A DNA stretch of 64,000 nucleotides from Fen-178 sp963722575. Lineage in GTDB: Bacteria > Acidobacteriota > Terriglobia > Bryobacterales > Bryobacteraceae. Below, in pieces: positions 22,651 through 31,923 of the stretch. The DNA lies in contig CAVRNR010000003.1 of the NCBI GenBank assembly GCA_963722575.1, positions 186,001-250,000 on the forward strand, in the 5' to 3' direction. Below the pieces are notes generated by a model, which searched no databases, had not been told where the DNA came from, and worked only from the letters and a program-made list of their open reading frames with translations. The stretch's first letter is position 1. The number at the start of each line of letters is the position of its first letter. Position numbers and translations under genes: made by a program.

Positions 22651-24459
22651 CTAGCGCGGTTTCGCCTCACGGGCCTTGGACAGCGCCGCTTCCAGGTTGT
22701 AGCGGGCGTCCGGATAGTCGGGCTGGATGCGCAGCGCGGCTCTGTATTCTTCGATCGCTTCCTGCAACCGGCCGGGCACGAGGGATAGCGCGCCACCCAG
22801 GTTGTTGTGGATCTCGGCCGAATCCGGCTTGATCCGCAGCGCGGCCTGGAAGTGCGGAATGGCCTCCGAGACCCGGCCGGGCGTATTCAAGAGGGCGATT
22901 CCCAGGTTGTTGTGCGCCTCGGCGGAATCGGGGTCGATGCGCAAGGCCGCCTGGTACTCTTGGATGGCTTCGGGCAGCCGGCCGGAAATCTTGGACAGAG
23001 CCAACCCCAGTTCGTTGTGCGCCTTGGCGGACTCCGGGTCAATGTGCAAAGCCGTCCGGTACTCTGCGATAGCCTCGGGCAAGCGATCCGGCGTCTCCGC
23101 CAGCGCATGCGCCAGGTTGTAGTGCGCCATAGCATAGTCGGGCTTCAATCGCGCAGCCTCACGGTAGTGCTGGATGGCCTCTTCCCTGCGGCCCGGAGCG
23201 CCGGCGATGAGCACTCCCAGGTTGTACTGCGCCACCCAACTGGTGGGATTGCGCTCGATGGTCTCCTGGAACAGCGTCTCCATATCGTGGTACATGCCGC
23301 ACTGCCGCCAGGTGAGGACGCCGAGCGCGGCCAGCGCCAGACACGCTGCGGCAACCGCCCAGCGGCGCGTGCCGGCTGTCACCGCCGACGCCAACCCGGC
23401 CGCCACGGGAACGATGATTCCCAGGCTGGCGGTGTACTGAAAGTGATCGGCAACGTAGGAATAGATGAAGGGATAAACGTTGAAGAACCCCAGCGCTGGA
23501 AACAACGTGCCGGTGAAGATCAGAGCCCCGGCCAGCGGCCCTCTGCGCTTCGGAGCCAGCAGGCACAACCCGGCCAGGGCCGCCAGCGCCGCCAGCGGGA
23601 ACAGATACTGCCACCACTCGGCCGGGTCCACGTGCCAGCGTGGATAAAAGAACATGAGATTCGCCGGCCAGACCAGCTTGCCCAGGTAGAACCAGAGGGC
23701 CCGGCCCGCAACCAGGAATCGCTCCACCAGCGTCAGGGCGAAACCCGGACCTTCGGCGCCGACGAAGTTCCGCTCCACCCAGGCGGTGAACAGCCCCGCC
23801 GCCGCGCCCAGCGCGAACCAGGGCAGCAAAGGCAACACGTCGCGCCGCCAACCGAGGCGCCCGCGCCGCCACCAGAAAACCACCAGCAGAGCGGCCGGCA
23901 GGGTGCCGGTTACGGTCTTGCTCATCAGCGCCATTACGAATAACGCCAAAGCCAGGAAGTACTGCGATCTGCGCCGCGTCTGATCGAAGTCGAGGTACAG
24001 CAGAGCCGCGCTCAAGTAGAAAACCGTCGACAGCGTGTTCTTCTGTTCGGCAATCCACGCCACCGACTCGACGCAAACCGGATGCAGGGCGAAAATCAAG
24101 GCTCCCAGCCAAGCCCCCGGCAGACCCAGGCGTTGCATGATCAGCATCACCAGGATCGCCGCCGCTGCGTGCAGCAGCAGGTTCACGAGGTGATAGCCCA
24201 GCGTCGCGTCCCCCCACAGCTTGTACTCCATCCAGAAGGCGCTGTGGAGCAGCGGATAGTATTGCTGGGTGGCGCCCAGGTCGGACCATATGCGCCAGAG
24301 CCCGTGAAGGGGACGCAACTCCGGCCGGGTGATGTGGGCCGCGTCGTCCCAGAGAGGGCCGCCGTCCAAAGCGGGTAGGTATGCCAAAAAAGTGCAGCCG
24401 ACAATCAGGAGGGCGATAAGGAGGGTCTTGTCCGCCGGTCGGCGGGCCGTGGGCTTCAT
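22651..24459 (-). CDS. TMTC-like membrane protein with C-terminal TPR repeats
   Basis: The 602-aa protein has about ten membrane helices in residues 10-385 and a GGPLWDDAAHI loop with a DD motif after helix 1, as in GT-C glycosyltransferases. At least five near-identical TPR units of about 35 residues follow from about residue 400 (pattern EAI..Y..AL.I.PDSA.AHNNLG.AL). Proteins of this layout (TMTC/O-mannosyltransferase-like) are suggested to transfer sugars to proteins; the substrate here is unknown. The repeats are very regular in DNA too, suggesting recent unit duplication. It lies downstream of the Oar-like gene in the same direction, separated by a strong hairpin. Confidence 0.82.
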   Translation of the reverse strand: MKPTARRPADKTLLIALLIVGCTFLAYLPALDGGPLWDDAAHITRPELRPLHGLWRIWSDLGATQQYYPLLHSAFWMEYKLWGDATLGYHLVNLLLHAAAAILVMLIMQRLGLPGAWLGALIFALHPVCVESVAWIAEQKNTLSTVFYLSAALLYLDFDQTRRRSQYFLALALFVMALMSKTVTGTLPAALLVVFWWRRGRLGWRRDVLPLLPWFALGAAAGLFTAWVERNFVGAEGPGFALTLVERFLVAGRALWFYLGKLVWPANLMFFYPRWHVDPAEWWQYLFPLAALAALAGLCLLAPKRRGPLAGALIFTGTLFPALGFFNVYPFIYSYVADHFQYTASLGIIVPVAAGLASAVTAGTRRWAVAAACLALAALGVLTWRQCGMYHDMETLFQETIERNPTSWVAQYNLGVLIAGAPGRREEAIQHYREAARLKPDYAMAHYNLAHALAETPDRLPEAIAEYRTALHIDPESAKAHNELGLALSKISGRLPEAIQEYQAALRIDPDSAEAHNNLGIALLNTPGRVSEAIPHFQAALRIKPDSAEIHNNLGGALSLVPGRLQEAIEEYRAALRIQPDYPDARYNLEAALSKAREAKPR

Positions 24460-24575
24460 CGTTTTGAGGGGTTGCGTAGCCTGTCCCTGAAACTACCAAG
24501 GATACATCATCGCCGCCGGGGGGCCGGCCCCAAACGGAAGATCTGCACCGCCCGGTGGCGCGGCTAGCCGCAAAC

Positions 24576-24610
24576 TCGGCACAGGGGCGGCGGAACCGCC
24601 CCTGTGCCGA
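24576..24610. terminator. Strong 15-bp hairpin between the Oar-like gene and the TPR gene
   Basis: TCGGCACAGGGGCGG (24576-24590) and its complement (24596-24610) form a perfect 15-bp stem with a 5-nt loop. It begins 8 bp after the Oar gene stop, in the position of an intrinsic terminator. There is no T run, so it may instead stabilise the mRNA end. Confidence 0.65.
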
Positions 24611-24617
24611 CTCAGTG

Positions 24618-27600
24618 CTACCAGGTGATCCGCGCCACAATCTGGCCGTTGCGCGTGGTCGGAATGGCGCCGCCGGTCTGAATGTTGGTGACGCTGGTGT
24701 TGATCCAGCCGAAACCGGAAGTGGCCAGACCGTTGGAGCCATACACCTGCGTCTGCGCGGCGTTGCTGGCCGTCGGAGAACTCAGGAAATTGCGGTTGAA
24801 TATGTTGAAGAACTCCGCGCGAATCTGGAAGGTCATGCGCTCCTTAAAGCGGAACATCCTTCCCAGACCCATGTTTTCCGCCGGCTGCCGCTGCCATCGG
24901 TAGTTGTTGTAATACGGCGCGGCGGTGCCCCACTGCCCGGCCGCGGGCTGGCTCCATGCGGCGGGGTTGAGGATAAACGTCTTGCTGGGGTCGAAGCAAT
25001 GGCAGTTCGGGTCTTGCGTAAAGAACGGCTGGCCGGTAGGATTGGCGAAAGTCTCGTTCGCCGCCTGGCGCGGCAGCAGCGCGCCCAGGTTGTTGGTGGC
25101 GAAGGGGGACTCGATCGGCAAGCCGCTCTGGTAGCGGAGAGTCCCGCTTAAAGTCCAGTCTTTCATGACCGCACTCAGCACCTTGTTCTGAATCGGCCCC
25201 TTGGGAACCGTGTAGCTGAAAGCGAGGACGCCCACTAACGGCAGCGAAGAAGGAGAGATGCCTTTTTGGACCGGGAAGTTGTAGACGTCGTTGACGTTGG
25301 TACCTTCCGCGGTGGTCAACTCCTTCTGCCAGGTGAAGGCGAACTGGGCGTTGAGGCCGTGCTTGAGGCGCTGCGTCACCTTAGCCTGCAAGGAGTCATA
25401 CCAAGCGTTGCCTCGGGGGTCCCATAGGACCTTGATGTTGGTAAATTGCGGGAACGGGCGTAGCGCCTGCGCCAGCGTGGAGGTGAGCGGGAAGCCTGCA
25501 TAAGGCAGCGCGAACCCGGCGGCCTGCGGCAGCCCGGAAGCGAATGTCGATCTCAGCAGGGATTGATTGGCGGCGTTGGTAACGTTCAAGCCGAACTGGG
25601 AAAGCCTTTGGGTCGTCAACCCGTTGAGGTCTTCGAGGGCGGTGGCCTGCAGCCACACGGCGCGGTTGCCTACGTAAGCCGCTTCAACCACCAGGTCCGG
25701 GGTGATCGAGCGCTGAATTCCGATGTTCCATTGGTTGATACGCGGGGGCCTTCCGCCTTGGGGATCGATCCAATAGGGCGGGGAGTTGAGCTGTCCCGTG
25801 AAGGGCACAATCCCGGCGCTCAAGGTCGTCGGATAGAGCTGCGCCTGAGTGTAAGGCAGACCCGCCGCGAAAGTGGCGGCCGGCGTGCCGAAGCCCGGCG
25901 CGACAAATGAAATCGAGTTGTAGCCGATGGGTCCGCCGCCGAGAATCGAGGTATTGCTGATGTACCCGAAGGAGTCCGTTTGACCGTACGTCAGGCCCCA
26001 TCCGCCGCGGAATATGGTCTTGGGCGTAATCTGGTAGGCCACGCCAAGCCGCGGAGCGAATGCTTTGTTATAGGGAGTCGTGAAACTGCAGTTGCATCGG
26101 CCCGGGCCGTAGCCTTCGTAAATGGTCGCTCCCATAAGTCCGCCGGCCGAGGGATTCGGCGTGGTGGGAGAGAACTCCGCCAGGCGCTGATGGATTTCGT
26201 CCGCCGCGCCCTGGCGATCCCAACGCACCCCGTAGGTGAACGTCAGCCTTGGTGTGATCTTCCAGGTATCCTGAGCGAAAAGCGACCAGGACGTCTTCCG
26301 GAATTGGGGATCTTGCGGGGTCTGTACGCTGCCGCTGTCGGCTAACCCCAGCAGGAAACTCGCATACGCGTTTCCGAGGTTGGCGCCCCCCAGACTTCCG
26401 CTTTGAACGTACGCATCGGCCGTTTCGTTGTTGCTGAAATTCCAGATGCCCTGGGTGCCCCTGACGTTGCGATCGCGATAGGCGTCGATGCGCCAATCCG
26501 CCCCCACCTTGAAACTGTGGTTGCCGGTAACGTAAGAGGTGTTGAGCACCGCAGTAGGTTTATCGATGGCGTACTTATTGGCGTTCGCCGGGCCCATGTT
26601 CAGCGACATGCCATAGCCGCCGGTGGACAGAGCGGTGAGGCGGGGGAATCCGGTCGCAACGGTAGTGCCCGTGAAATTGTTCGGAATTCCGCCCACCAGC
26701 CCAAGCTGCCCCGGAGCGTCGTAAGCCAACACGCTGGAAAGTGCCACGTCCGGGTTCCGGTACATGATGTAGCCGATTCCGGCATGGACGATCATTCGCG
26801 GCGTAACGGTGTAGTCGTAGTTCAGGCGCATGGTGCGGTTGCGCTCGTACAGGATGCGCAACGCCGTGATCGGCGAGGGCAGCCCGTCGGGCGTGACGTA
26901 CTGGTCGGTCCGGAACTCCGAGTAGTAGAACGCAAGTCTCTGCTGGCTGCCAATGTTCTGGTCGAGCTTGATGCTGGGGACGCTCTGGAAATCCGACGTG
27001 GGATAAGTTTGCTGCCAGTTGTTCACCAAACTCGCATTGGAGGGCGCGGGGATGAACGCCTGAATCTTCGACGCCACCGGGCTGATCCGGCTGGTGGGAA
27101 TGATGTTGCCGGGGAACGGCGTATCAACCACCTGGCCGTTGACCGACTGCCCGGTCGTGGGGTCGAAGATCATGTTCTCCGCCACCGATCCACCCAGCGG
27201 ATTCGTGCCCACCACCTTGCCGGTCAGAAGCGCGCTGAAATCTCCATTGCGCATCGCCGTGGTAGGCACGGTCTGGTAAACGCCCGATATGTGCTGAATC
27301 GCCTTGTAACCCTCCCAGGCGAAGAAGAAGAAGGTCTTGTTGCGCCCATCGTAGACATGCGGAATATACGCCGGGCCACCCAGGCTGAAACCGAAATCGT
27401 TGCGGCGCACAGCGGGCCGGATCAAATGGTTATTGCCGCTATTGGTAAATGGAACACCCGCGTTCAGATCGTCGTTGGCGAGGTAATTAAAGGCGCTGCC
27501 ATGGAAACTGTTGGTGCCGGATTTCGAGTTGAAATTGAACAGGCCGCCGACCACCTGCCCGAATTCCGGCGCGTAGTTGCTGGTCTGCAACGCTACCGCC

Positions 27601-28241
27601 TCGATGGATTCCACCGACGGCTGCAACTCATCGATGCCGCCCGCGTTGTTGGTATTGGTAGCTTCCTGGCCATCGACCATCATGGATTCCGAACTGTTCG
27701 GCATGCCGTTCACGCGAACCGTATTCTGTCCCGTGTTGTTGGCGCCGGGTTCGTTCGTGATGAAGACGAAAGGACTGCGCACATATCCGCCGGCGATGAC
27801 GGAGAAATTGATGGGCAGCGCGCTGACCTCATCGCCCGACATGTCGTGAGTGACCTCGGCGTCCTCCGTCTTGAGCAATGGAGCCTCCGACGTGACTGTG
27901 ATGGATTCGGTGGCCGATCCAACTTGCAGGTCAACGTCTACGCGCGCCGTCTGCGCCACCGCCACCGTGATTCCCGATTGCACGTACCGCTTAAAGCCAT
28001 CCTTAGTGACCGTGACCTGATAGGGCCCGGCTGGCAGCGACGGTACCGTGTAGTTTCCGGTGTCAGTTGTGGAGACCCGGGTCGCTATTCCGGTGTCCGT
28101 GTTTGTGATGGCGACTGCGGCGCCCGGCACCACCGCGCCGGCCTGGTCCGTGACGGTTCCGGTAATCGTACCACGGTCGCTTTGAGCTTGGACGGTCGCG
28201 AGAAACAAGAAACCGCCCATAACGGTTGCCAAAACTCGCAT
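24618..28241 (-). CDS. Oar-like TonB-dependent outer-membrane protein with carboxypeptidase-regulatory N-terminus
   Basis: The 1207-aa protein has a signal peptide (to about residue 19) and a carboxypeptidase-regulatory-like domain at about 22-105 (GTITGTVTDQAGAVVPGAAVAITNTDTG). A plug-like region follows (DEVSALPINF, RVNGMPNSSESMMVDGQEATN), then a long Asn/Tyr-rich beta-barrel. It ends QIVARITW, an aromatic C-terminal residue as in outer-membrane barrels. This architecture is expanded in Acidobacteria and is linked to uptake of large substrates, but the ligand is unknown. It has its own promoter upstream (28339-28367). The divergent gene is a glycosidase, so a carbohydrate substrate is possible. 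Confidence 0.92.
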   Translation of the reverse strand: MRVLATVMGGFLFLATVQAQSDRGTITGTVTDQAGAVVPGAAVAITNTDTGIATRVSTTDTGNYTVPSLPAGPYQVTVTKDGFKRYVQSGITVAVAQTARVDVDLQVGSATESITVTSEAPLLKTEDAEVTHDMSGDEVSALPINFSVIAGGYVRSPFVFITNEPGANNTGQNTVRVNGMPNSSESMMVDGQEATNTNNAGGIDELQPSVESIEAVALQTSNYAPEFGQVVGGLFNFNSKSGTNSFHGSAFNYLANDDLNAGVPFTNSGNNHLIRPAVRRNDFGFSLGGPAYIPHVYDGRNKTFFFFAWEGYKAIQHISGVYQTVPTTAMRNGDFSALLTGKVVGTNPLGGSVAENMIFDPTTGQSVNGQVVDTPFPGNIIPTSRISPVASKIQAFIPAPSNASLVNNWQQTYPTSDFQSVPSIKLDQNIGSQQRLAFYYSEFRTDQYVTPDGLPSPITALRILYERNRTMRLNYDYTVTPRMIVHAGIGYIMYRNPDVALSSVLAYDAPGQLGLVGGIPNNFTGTTVATGFPRLTALSTGGYGMSLNMGPANANKYAIDKPTAVLNTSYVTGNHSFKVGADWRIDAYRDRNVRGTQGIWNFSNNETADAYVQSGSLGGANLGNAYASFLLGLADSGSVQTPQDPQFRKTSWSLFAQDTWKITPRLTFTYGVRWDRQGAADEIHQRLAEFSPTTPNPSAGGLMGATIYEGYGPGRCNCSFTTPYNKAFAPRLGVAYQITPKTIFRGGWGLTYGQTDSFGYISNTSILGGGPIGYNSISFVAPGFGTPAATFAAGLPYTQAQLYPTTLSAGIVPFTGQLNSPPYWIDPQGGRPPRINQWNIGIQRSITPDLVVEAAYVGNRAVWLQATALEDLNGLTTQRLSQFGLNVTNAANQSLLRSTFASGLPQAAGFALPYAGFPLTSTLAQALRPFPQFTNIKVLWDPRGNAWYDSLQAKVTQRLKHGLNAQFAFTWQKELTTAEGTNVNDVYNFPVQKGISPSSLPLVGVLAFSYTVPKGPIQNKVLSAVMKDWTLSGTLRYQSGLPIESPFATNNLGALLPRQAANETFANPTGQPFFTQDPNCHCFDPSKTFILNPAAWSQPAAGQWGTAAPYYNNYRWQRQPAENMGLGRMFRFKERMTFQIRAEFFNIFNRNFLSSPTASNAAQTQVYGSNGLATSGFGWINTSVTNIQTGGAIPTTRNGQIVARITW

Positions 28242-28338
28242 AATCTAACCCCTTCCCACGAGAAAAAAACACCGACTGGTACTTCACTGCAGATCAAGCG
28301 AGACCCCTAAGTCGGAGATCCGAAGCGAATCTGGAGAG

Positions 28339-28367
28339 AAAGTAGCATGGGCATCTAAGAAAGTCAA
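28339..28367 (-). promoter_or_regulatory. Sigma-70-type promoter of the Oar-like gene
   Basis: On the minus strand, TTGACT (28362-28367) and TACTTT (28339-28344) are separated by 17 bp. Transcription would begin near 28332, leaving an untranslated leader of about 90 nt before the ATG at 28241. Confidence 0.65.
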
Positions 28368-28394
28368 TAAAATACTGTGATAAAGCTAGTCCGC

Positions 28395-28422
28395 ATGATG
28401 CATTATGAAATGATGCATTATG
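28395..28422. promoter_or_regulatory. Two 13-bp direct repeats upstream of the Oar promoter, possible activator site
   Basis: ATGATGCATTATG occurs at 28395-28407 and 28410-28422, a 15-bp period, each with the palindromic core ATGCAT. They lie 28-55 bp upstream of the -35 box of the Oar promoter in an AT-rich stretch that is unusual for this GC-rich window. The rest of the 28242-28700 intergenic region holds the two divergent promoters and nothing else I recognise. Confidence 0.5.
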
Positions 28423-28554
28423 TGATAGTCGGCTGTAAGCGTTTACTACGACCGATCCGGCAGATGTCTCGGCCGGCAACGGATAGTCAAGCTGTTCTTT
28501 CGGCGAAAGCCGAAGGAAGTCGAAAAAATGAGAAGTTGACGCTAGAGAGAGATG

Positions 28555-28584
28555 TTTGGCGGCGCGGTCCTTTGGCGGTATACT
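28555..28584 (+). promoter_or_regulatory. Possible promoter of the glycosidase gene
   Basis: TTTGGC (28555-28560) and TATACT (28579-28584) are separated by 18 bp, about 115 bp before the ATG at 28701. The -10 box is good and the -35 box is weak. Confidence 0.4.
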
Positions 28585-28700
28585 GACCGCAGACAACTCA
28601 TGATGGAATCCCGGGTCGGATCGTCGGGAATGATCGTTGTCGTCACCTACGCCGCCCGGCACGGGTATTTCGCCCATTCGGAAGACCTTGGAGGTTCATT

Positions 28701-30302
28701 ATGTGGCACAGAGTCATGCGCCTGTCGTTGATTGTGGCCGGCGCGGCTGGCTTGGCGCTGGCGCAGGGAAAGCCCATTGCGCAGTTAGTCAAGAACGGGG
28801 ACCAGTATACGTTCCTGGTGGACGGCAAGCCATTCATCATACTGGGCGCGCAGGTGAACAACCCCAACGCGTTTCCCGACCTGATGGAACCCGCGTGGCT
28901 CAAGCTGAAGGCCATGCACGCCAACACCATCGAGTATCCCGTCTACTGGAATGAGATCGAGCCGCGGGAAGGCCGCTTCGAATTCGGCGACTTCGACCAG
29001 ATCCTGCGCCGGGCGCGATCCCAGGGCGTGCGCGTGGTTATGCTGTGGTTCGGGACGTGGAAGAACGGGGCCATGGATTGGGCGCCGAACTGGGTGAAGT
29101 CCGACACGGCGCGTTTTCCCCGGGTGATCGATTCGGGCGGCAAGCCCGTCCGGGTGCTCTCCCCGCATTCGAAGAACACGCTGGACGCCGACCGAAAGGC
29201 GTACGTGGCCATGATGCGGCACCTCAAGGAAGTGGACGAAGCCGACCGCACGGTAATCATGATGCAGGTGGAGAACGAATCGGGCCTGCTCGGCAGCGTG
29301 CGCGATTTCTCGAAGGAGTCGACCGCGCTCTTCAACGGTCCCGTCCCGGAGAAACTGGCGACAGCGCTGCACAAGAAGGCGGGAACATGGAAAGAGGTTT
29401 TCGGGAACGATGCGGACGAGGCTTTCAGCGCCTACTACCTTTCCAGCTACATCAACGAAGTGGCGCATGCCGGTAAGCAGGTTTATCCGCTGGTGACTTA
29501 CGTGAACTGTTGGACCGGCGGCCATGACACCGGCGACCAGTACACGCTGTTCGACCGGCCGGGCGAGGGTTACCCCAGTGGCGGGCCGGTCTCGCACATG
29601 CTGGATTTGTGGAAGGCGGCGGCGCCCGACATCGACATACTTTCTCCGGACACCTCCAAGCAGCCATCGGAGAACTTCCGCATGATCGTTTCGCGCTATG
29701 CCCGTCCGGACAATCCGTACTGGAGCCCCGAGGCGGGGAGAACCATGACCGGCGCGCGCGTGTTCCTCTACGCGCTGGCGAACTACAACACCATCGGGTT
29801 CGGCGCCTATGGCTTCGACGGCGGCAGCGGGCCGGAGCTGGGCGATCAGTTCGTCGACCTGGGGGCGGACTACCGGCTGGTCCAATCCGCCATGTCCGCC
29901 ATTGTCGACCTGCAACAGAAGGGGAAGCTGAAGGCCGCCATCGAGGAAGACCTGGTACGCGGGAAGAACCTCTTTTTCGACCGGTATCATCTTCTGGCGC
30001 GATTCCGGCCGCAGAGTGCGGCGGTGGCGCCTCCGGCCGTGCCCTCGGGCCGCGTATTGGTGGGCGAACTGGGGCCGGACGAGTTCCTGATTCTGGGCTT
30101 CGACTCGGCGGTCGACTTTCGGCCAGTGGTGGGATCGGATTACACGGCCGCGCAATTCCTCGAGGTGGAGCAAGGTATTTACGAGAACGGCGCGTGGAAA
30201 CAAACTGCCCGCGGGAGGACCTACCAGGGATCGTACGATCCCCCCAGTGTGAGCCTGCCGGCGCAGGGCGCCATCTACCGCGTGAAACTGATGAGGTACT
30301 GA
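28701..30302 (+). CDS. Exported glycoside hydrolase, beta-galactosidase-like with DUF5597-type C-terminus
   Basis: The 533-aa protein has a signal peptide to about residue 22 and a clan GH-A TIM barrel: YPVYWNEIEPREGRFEF near strand 2, RVVMLWFGTWKN, and MMQVENESG, where E191 is the probable acid/base. A beta domain follows that ends YRVKLMRY. GH42/GH35-like DUF5597 proteins hydrolyse beta-galactosides or related plant glycans in the periplasm or outside. GGAGGT precedes the ATG. It is divergent from the Oar-like receptor gene, so receptor and enzyme could be co-regulated in polysaccharide use. Confidence 0.82.
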   Translation: MWHRVMRLSLIVAGAAGLALAQGKPIAQLVKNGDQYTFLVDGKPFIILGAQVNNPNAFPDLMEPAWLKLKAMHANTIEYPVYWNEIEPREGRFEFGDFDQILRRARSQGVRVVMLWFGTWKNGAMDWAPNWVKSDTARFPRVIDSGGKPVRVLSPHSKNTLDADRKAYVAMMRHLKEVDEADRTVIMMQVENESGLLGSVRDFSKESTALFNGPVPEKLATALHKKAGTWKEVFGNDADEAFSAYYLSSYINEVAHAGKQVYPLVTYVNCWTGGHDTGDQYTLFDRPGEGYPSGGPVSHMLDLWKAAAPDIDILSPDTSKQPSENFRMIVSRYARPDNPYWSPEAGRTMTGARVFLYALANYNTIGFGAYGFDGGSGPELGDQFVDLGADYRLVQSAMSAIVDLQQKGKLKAAIEEDLVRGKNLFFDRYHLLARFRPQSAAVAPPAVPSGRVLVGELGPDEFLILGFDSAVDFRPVVGSDYTAAQFLEVEQGIYENGAWKQTARGRTYQGSYDPPSVSLPAQGAIYRVKLMRY

Positions 30303-30309
30303 AAAGCGG

Positions 30310-30723
30310 TCAGCGATCGGCTTGCTGGTACTCGTCGATGACCTCGCCCTCGGCGATGCGGGCGGCGATGCGCTCCTGGCAGGTCACGCAGTAGCGGGCC
30401 CAGGGCACCGCTTCCAACCGCTTGATCGAAATCGGCTCGTCGCACTCGAGGCAGATGCCGTAGTGGTCGTGATCGATGCGGTGCAGCGCGTCGGAAACCT
30501 CGCGCAGCAGCTTCATATCGATGGTATTGCGGTTCAGGAAGATCCATTCTTCGTGATGCTGCTGGCTGAGGTCTCCCTCATCGGAGGGTACATCCAGGCG
30601 GGCCACCACCTGGGCCGCTTTCTGGGCGGACATGCTGCGACGGACTTCTTCGGCTTTCGCTTCCAGCACCTTGCGGTACCTGGCGAGATTGGGTTTCTGT
30701 CCGTTTTTGTTAACCGTTTTCAT
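30310..30723 (-). CDS. DksA/TraR-type zinc-finger protein
   Basis: The 137-aa protein has an N-terminal helical hairpin (RYRKVLEAKAEEVRRSMS... LREVSDALHRIDHDHYG) and a C4 zinc finger, CLECDEPISIKRLEAVPWARYCVTC, at residues of about 90-115. The family binds the RNA polymerase secondary channel and modulates transcription with ppGpp. The two acidic residues at the coiled-coil tip typical of true DksA are not clearly present, so it may be a DksA-like paralogue. It converges with the glycosidase gene, 7 bp apart. The 210 bp upstream (30724-30933) hold only an AT-rich stretch that may contain its promoter. Confidence 0.82.
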   Translation of the reverse strand: MKTVNKNGQKPNLARYRKVLEAKAEEVRRSMSAQKAAQVVARLDVPSDEGDLSQQHHEEWIFLNRNTIDMKLLREVSDALHRIDHDHYGICLECDEPISIKRLEAVPWARYCVTCQERIAARIAEGEVIDEYQQADR

Positions 30724-30933
30724 GTTTTTTGCAAATACCGATCACACCCGACCAGATGCATAAGACGCACGTTCAACACCAAAGGTTTCAGGGTCTCAAG
30801 GGGATCGGTGCGGCGCGGAATGCAAAAGTATAGCTGGCGTAGAGAGGAAAAGTCAAACACGCGCCTTATTTTACGAATCCTTACAAAGGCGAGGCGACAG
30901 TATCTTTCGGCCAGGACTCGCCGGCCTGCTCTG

Positions 30934-31923
30934 CTATTTGGGCTTTTGAAGCGCCTCGACGAGCGCCGGCACCACCTGGAAGAGATCGCCTACAATGCCG
31001 TAATCCGCCACCTCGAAGATAGGGGCATCCGGGTCCTTATTGATGGCCACTATGGTCCGCGACGCCTTCATGCCGACCAGGTGCTGGATGGCGCCGGAAA
31101 TTCCAATGGCCATGTACATTTTGGGCGCGACGGTCTGCCCCGAGCTGCCCACCTGCCGCTGGTTGGGGAGCCAGCCAGCGTCGCAGACGGGGCGCGACGC
31201 CCCCAGTTCGGCGCCGAGCGCGTGCGCCAGTTTCTCAATCAGCGGAATGTTGCCGGCTTCCTGGATGCCGCGACCCACCGACACGATCGTCTCCGCCGCT
31301 GCCAGGTCCACCGACTGTTGCGATTCGCGGAAAAGCTCGAGCGGCCTGGTGCGGATGTCGCCGGGGGAAATGCGGGGCGCGAACTGCTCCACCGCCGCGG
31401 AGGGGTACGGGGCGCCCTCTGGGCCCGGTTGGTCCGCGCGGTATGCGCCCGCCTGCAAAGACGCGAAGTGCGGCGCCGCGCCGGCAAAGCGCGCGTCCAT
31501 GTTCACCTTGCCCTGAAAAAGCTGCCGCGCCAGAACCAACTGCCCGTGGTCGACGCGGTGCGCGATGGCGCCGCTCACCGCCACCTTGCCCAGCGAGGCG
31601 GCCAGCTTCGGCAGGAAATCGCGAACCTGGTAGGTGTGCGGGAAAAGCACGATGGACGGCTTCGCCTGCTCGAGAAGTTGCCGCAGCGCGATGGTGTAAG
31701 CATCCGGCGTGTAGTCCTGGAGCAGCGCGTGCTCCACCGCGTAGACTTTCTCGAGATGCCGCGGCGCCAACTCCGCGGCGAGGTGGCCGATGGAGTGCCC
31801 CAGAACGGCGGCGCTGGCCGTAGTGCCGAGTTCCGTCGCGAACTGGCGGGCCGCGGCCAGGGTCTCGAAGGACATGCGGTTCCACGCGCCCCCCCGCTGC
31901 TCCATCACCGCCAGGATGCTCAT
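30934..31923 (-). CDS. etfA: Electron transfer flavoprotein, alpha subunit
   Basis: The 329-aa protein has the C-terminal FAD-binding domain signature: ETIVSVGRGIQEAGNIPLIEKLAHALGAELGASRPVCDAGWLPNQRQVGSSGQTV and YMAIGISGAIQHLVGM. The ETF heterodimer carries electrons from acyl-CoA and related dehydrogenases to the quinone pool. It overlaps etfB by 4 nt. Around 31409-31428 the gene contains a GGGCCC-type repeat translated PGPEGAP in a variable loop. Confidence 0.93.
   Translation of the reverse strand: MSILAVMEQRGGAWNRMSFETLAAARQFATELGTTASAAVLGHSIGHLAAELAPRHLEKVYAVEHALLQDYTPDAYTIALRQLLEQAKPSIVLFPHTYQVRDFLPKLAASLGKVAVSGAIAHRVDHGQLVLARQLFQGKVNMDARFAGAAPHFASLQAGAYRADQPGPEGAPYPSAAVEQFAPRISPGDIRTRPLELFRESQQSVDLAAAETIVSVGRGIQEAGNIPLIEKLAHALGAELGASRPVCDAGWLPNQRQVGSSGQTVAPKMYMAIGISGAIQHLVGMKASRTIVAINKDPDAPIFEVADYGIVGDLFQVVPALVEALQKPK
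31409..31428. repeat. GGGCCC-cored short repeat inside etfA
   Basis: The plus-strand sequence is GGGGCGCCCTCTGGGCCCGG. It is read on the minus strand as PGPEGAP in EtfA. Confidence 0.75.
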
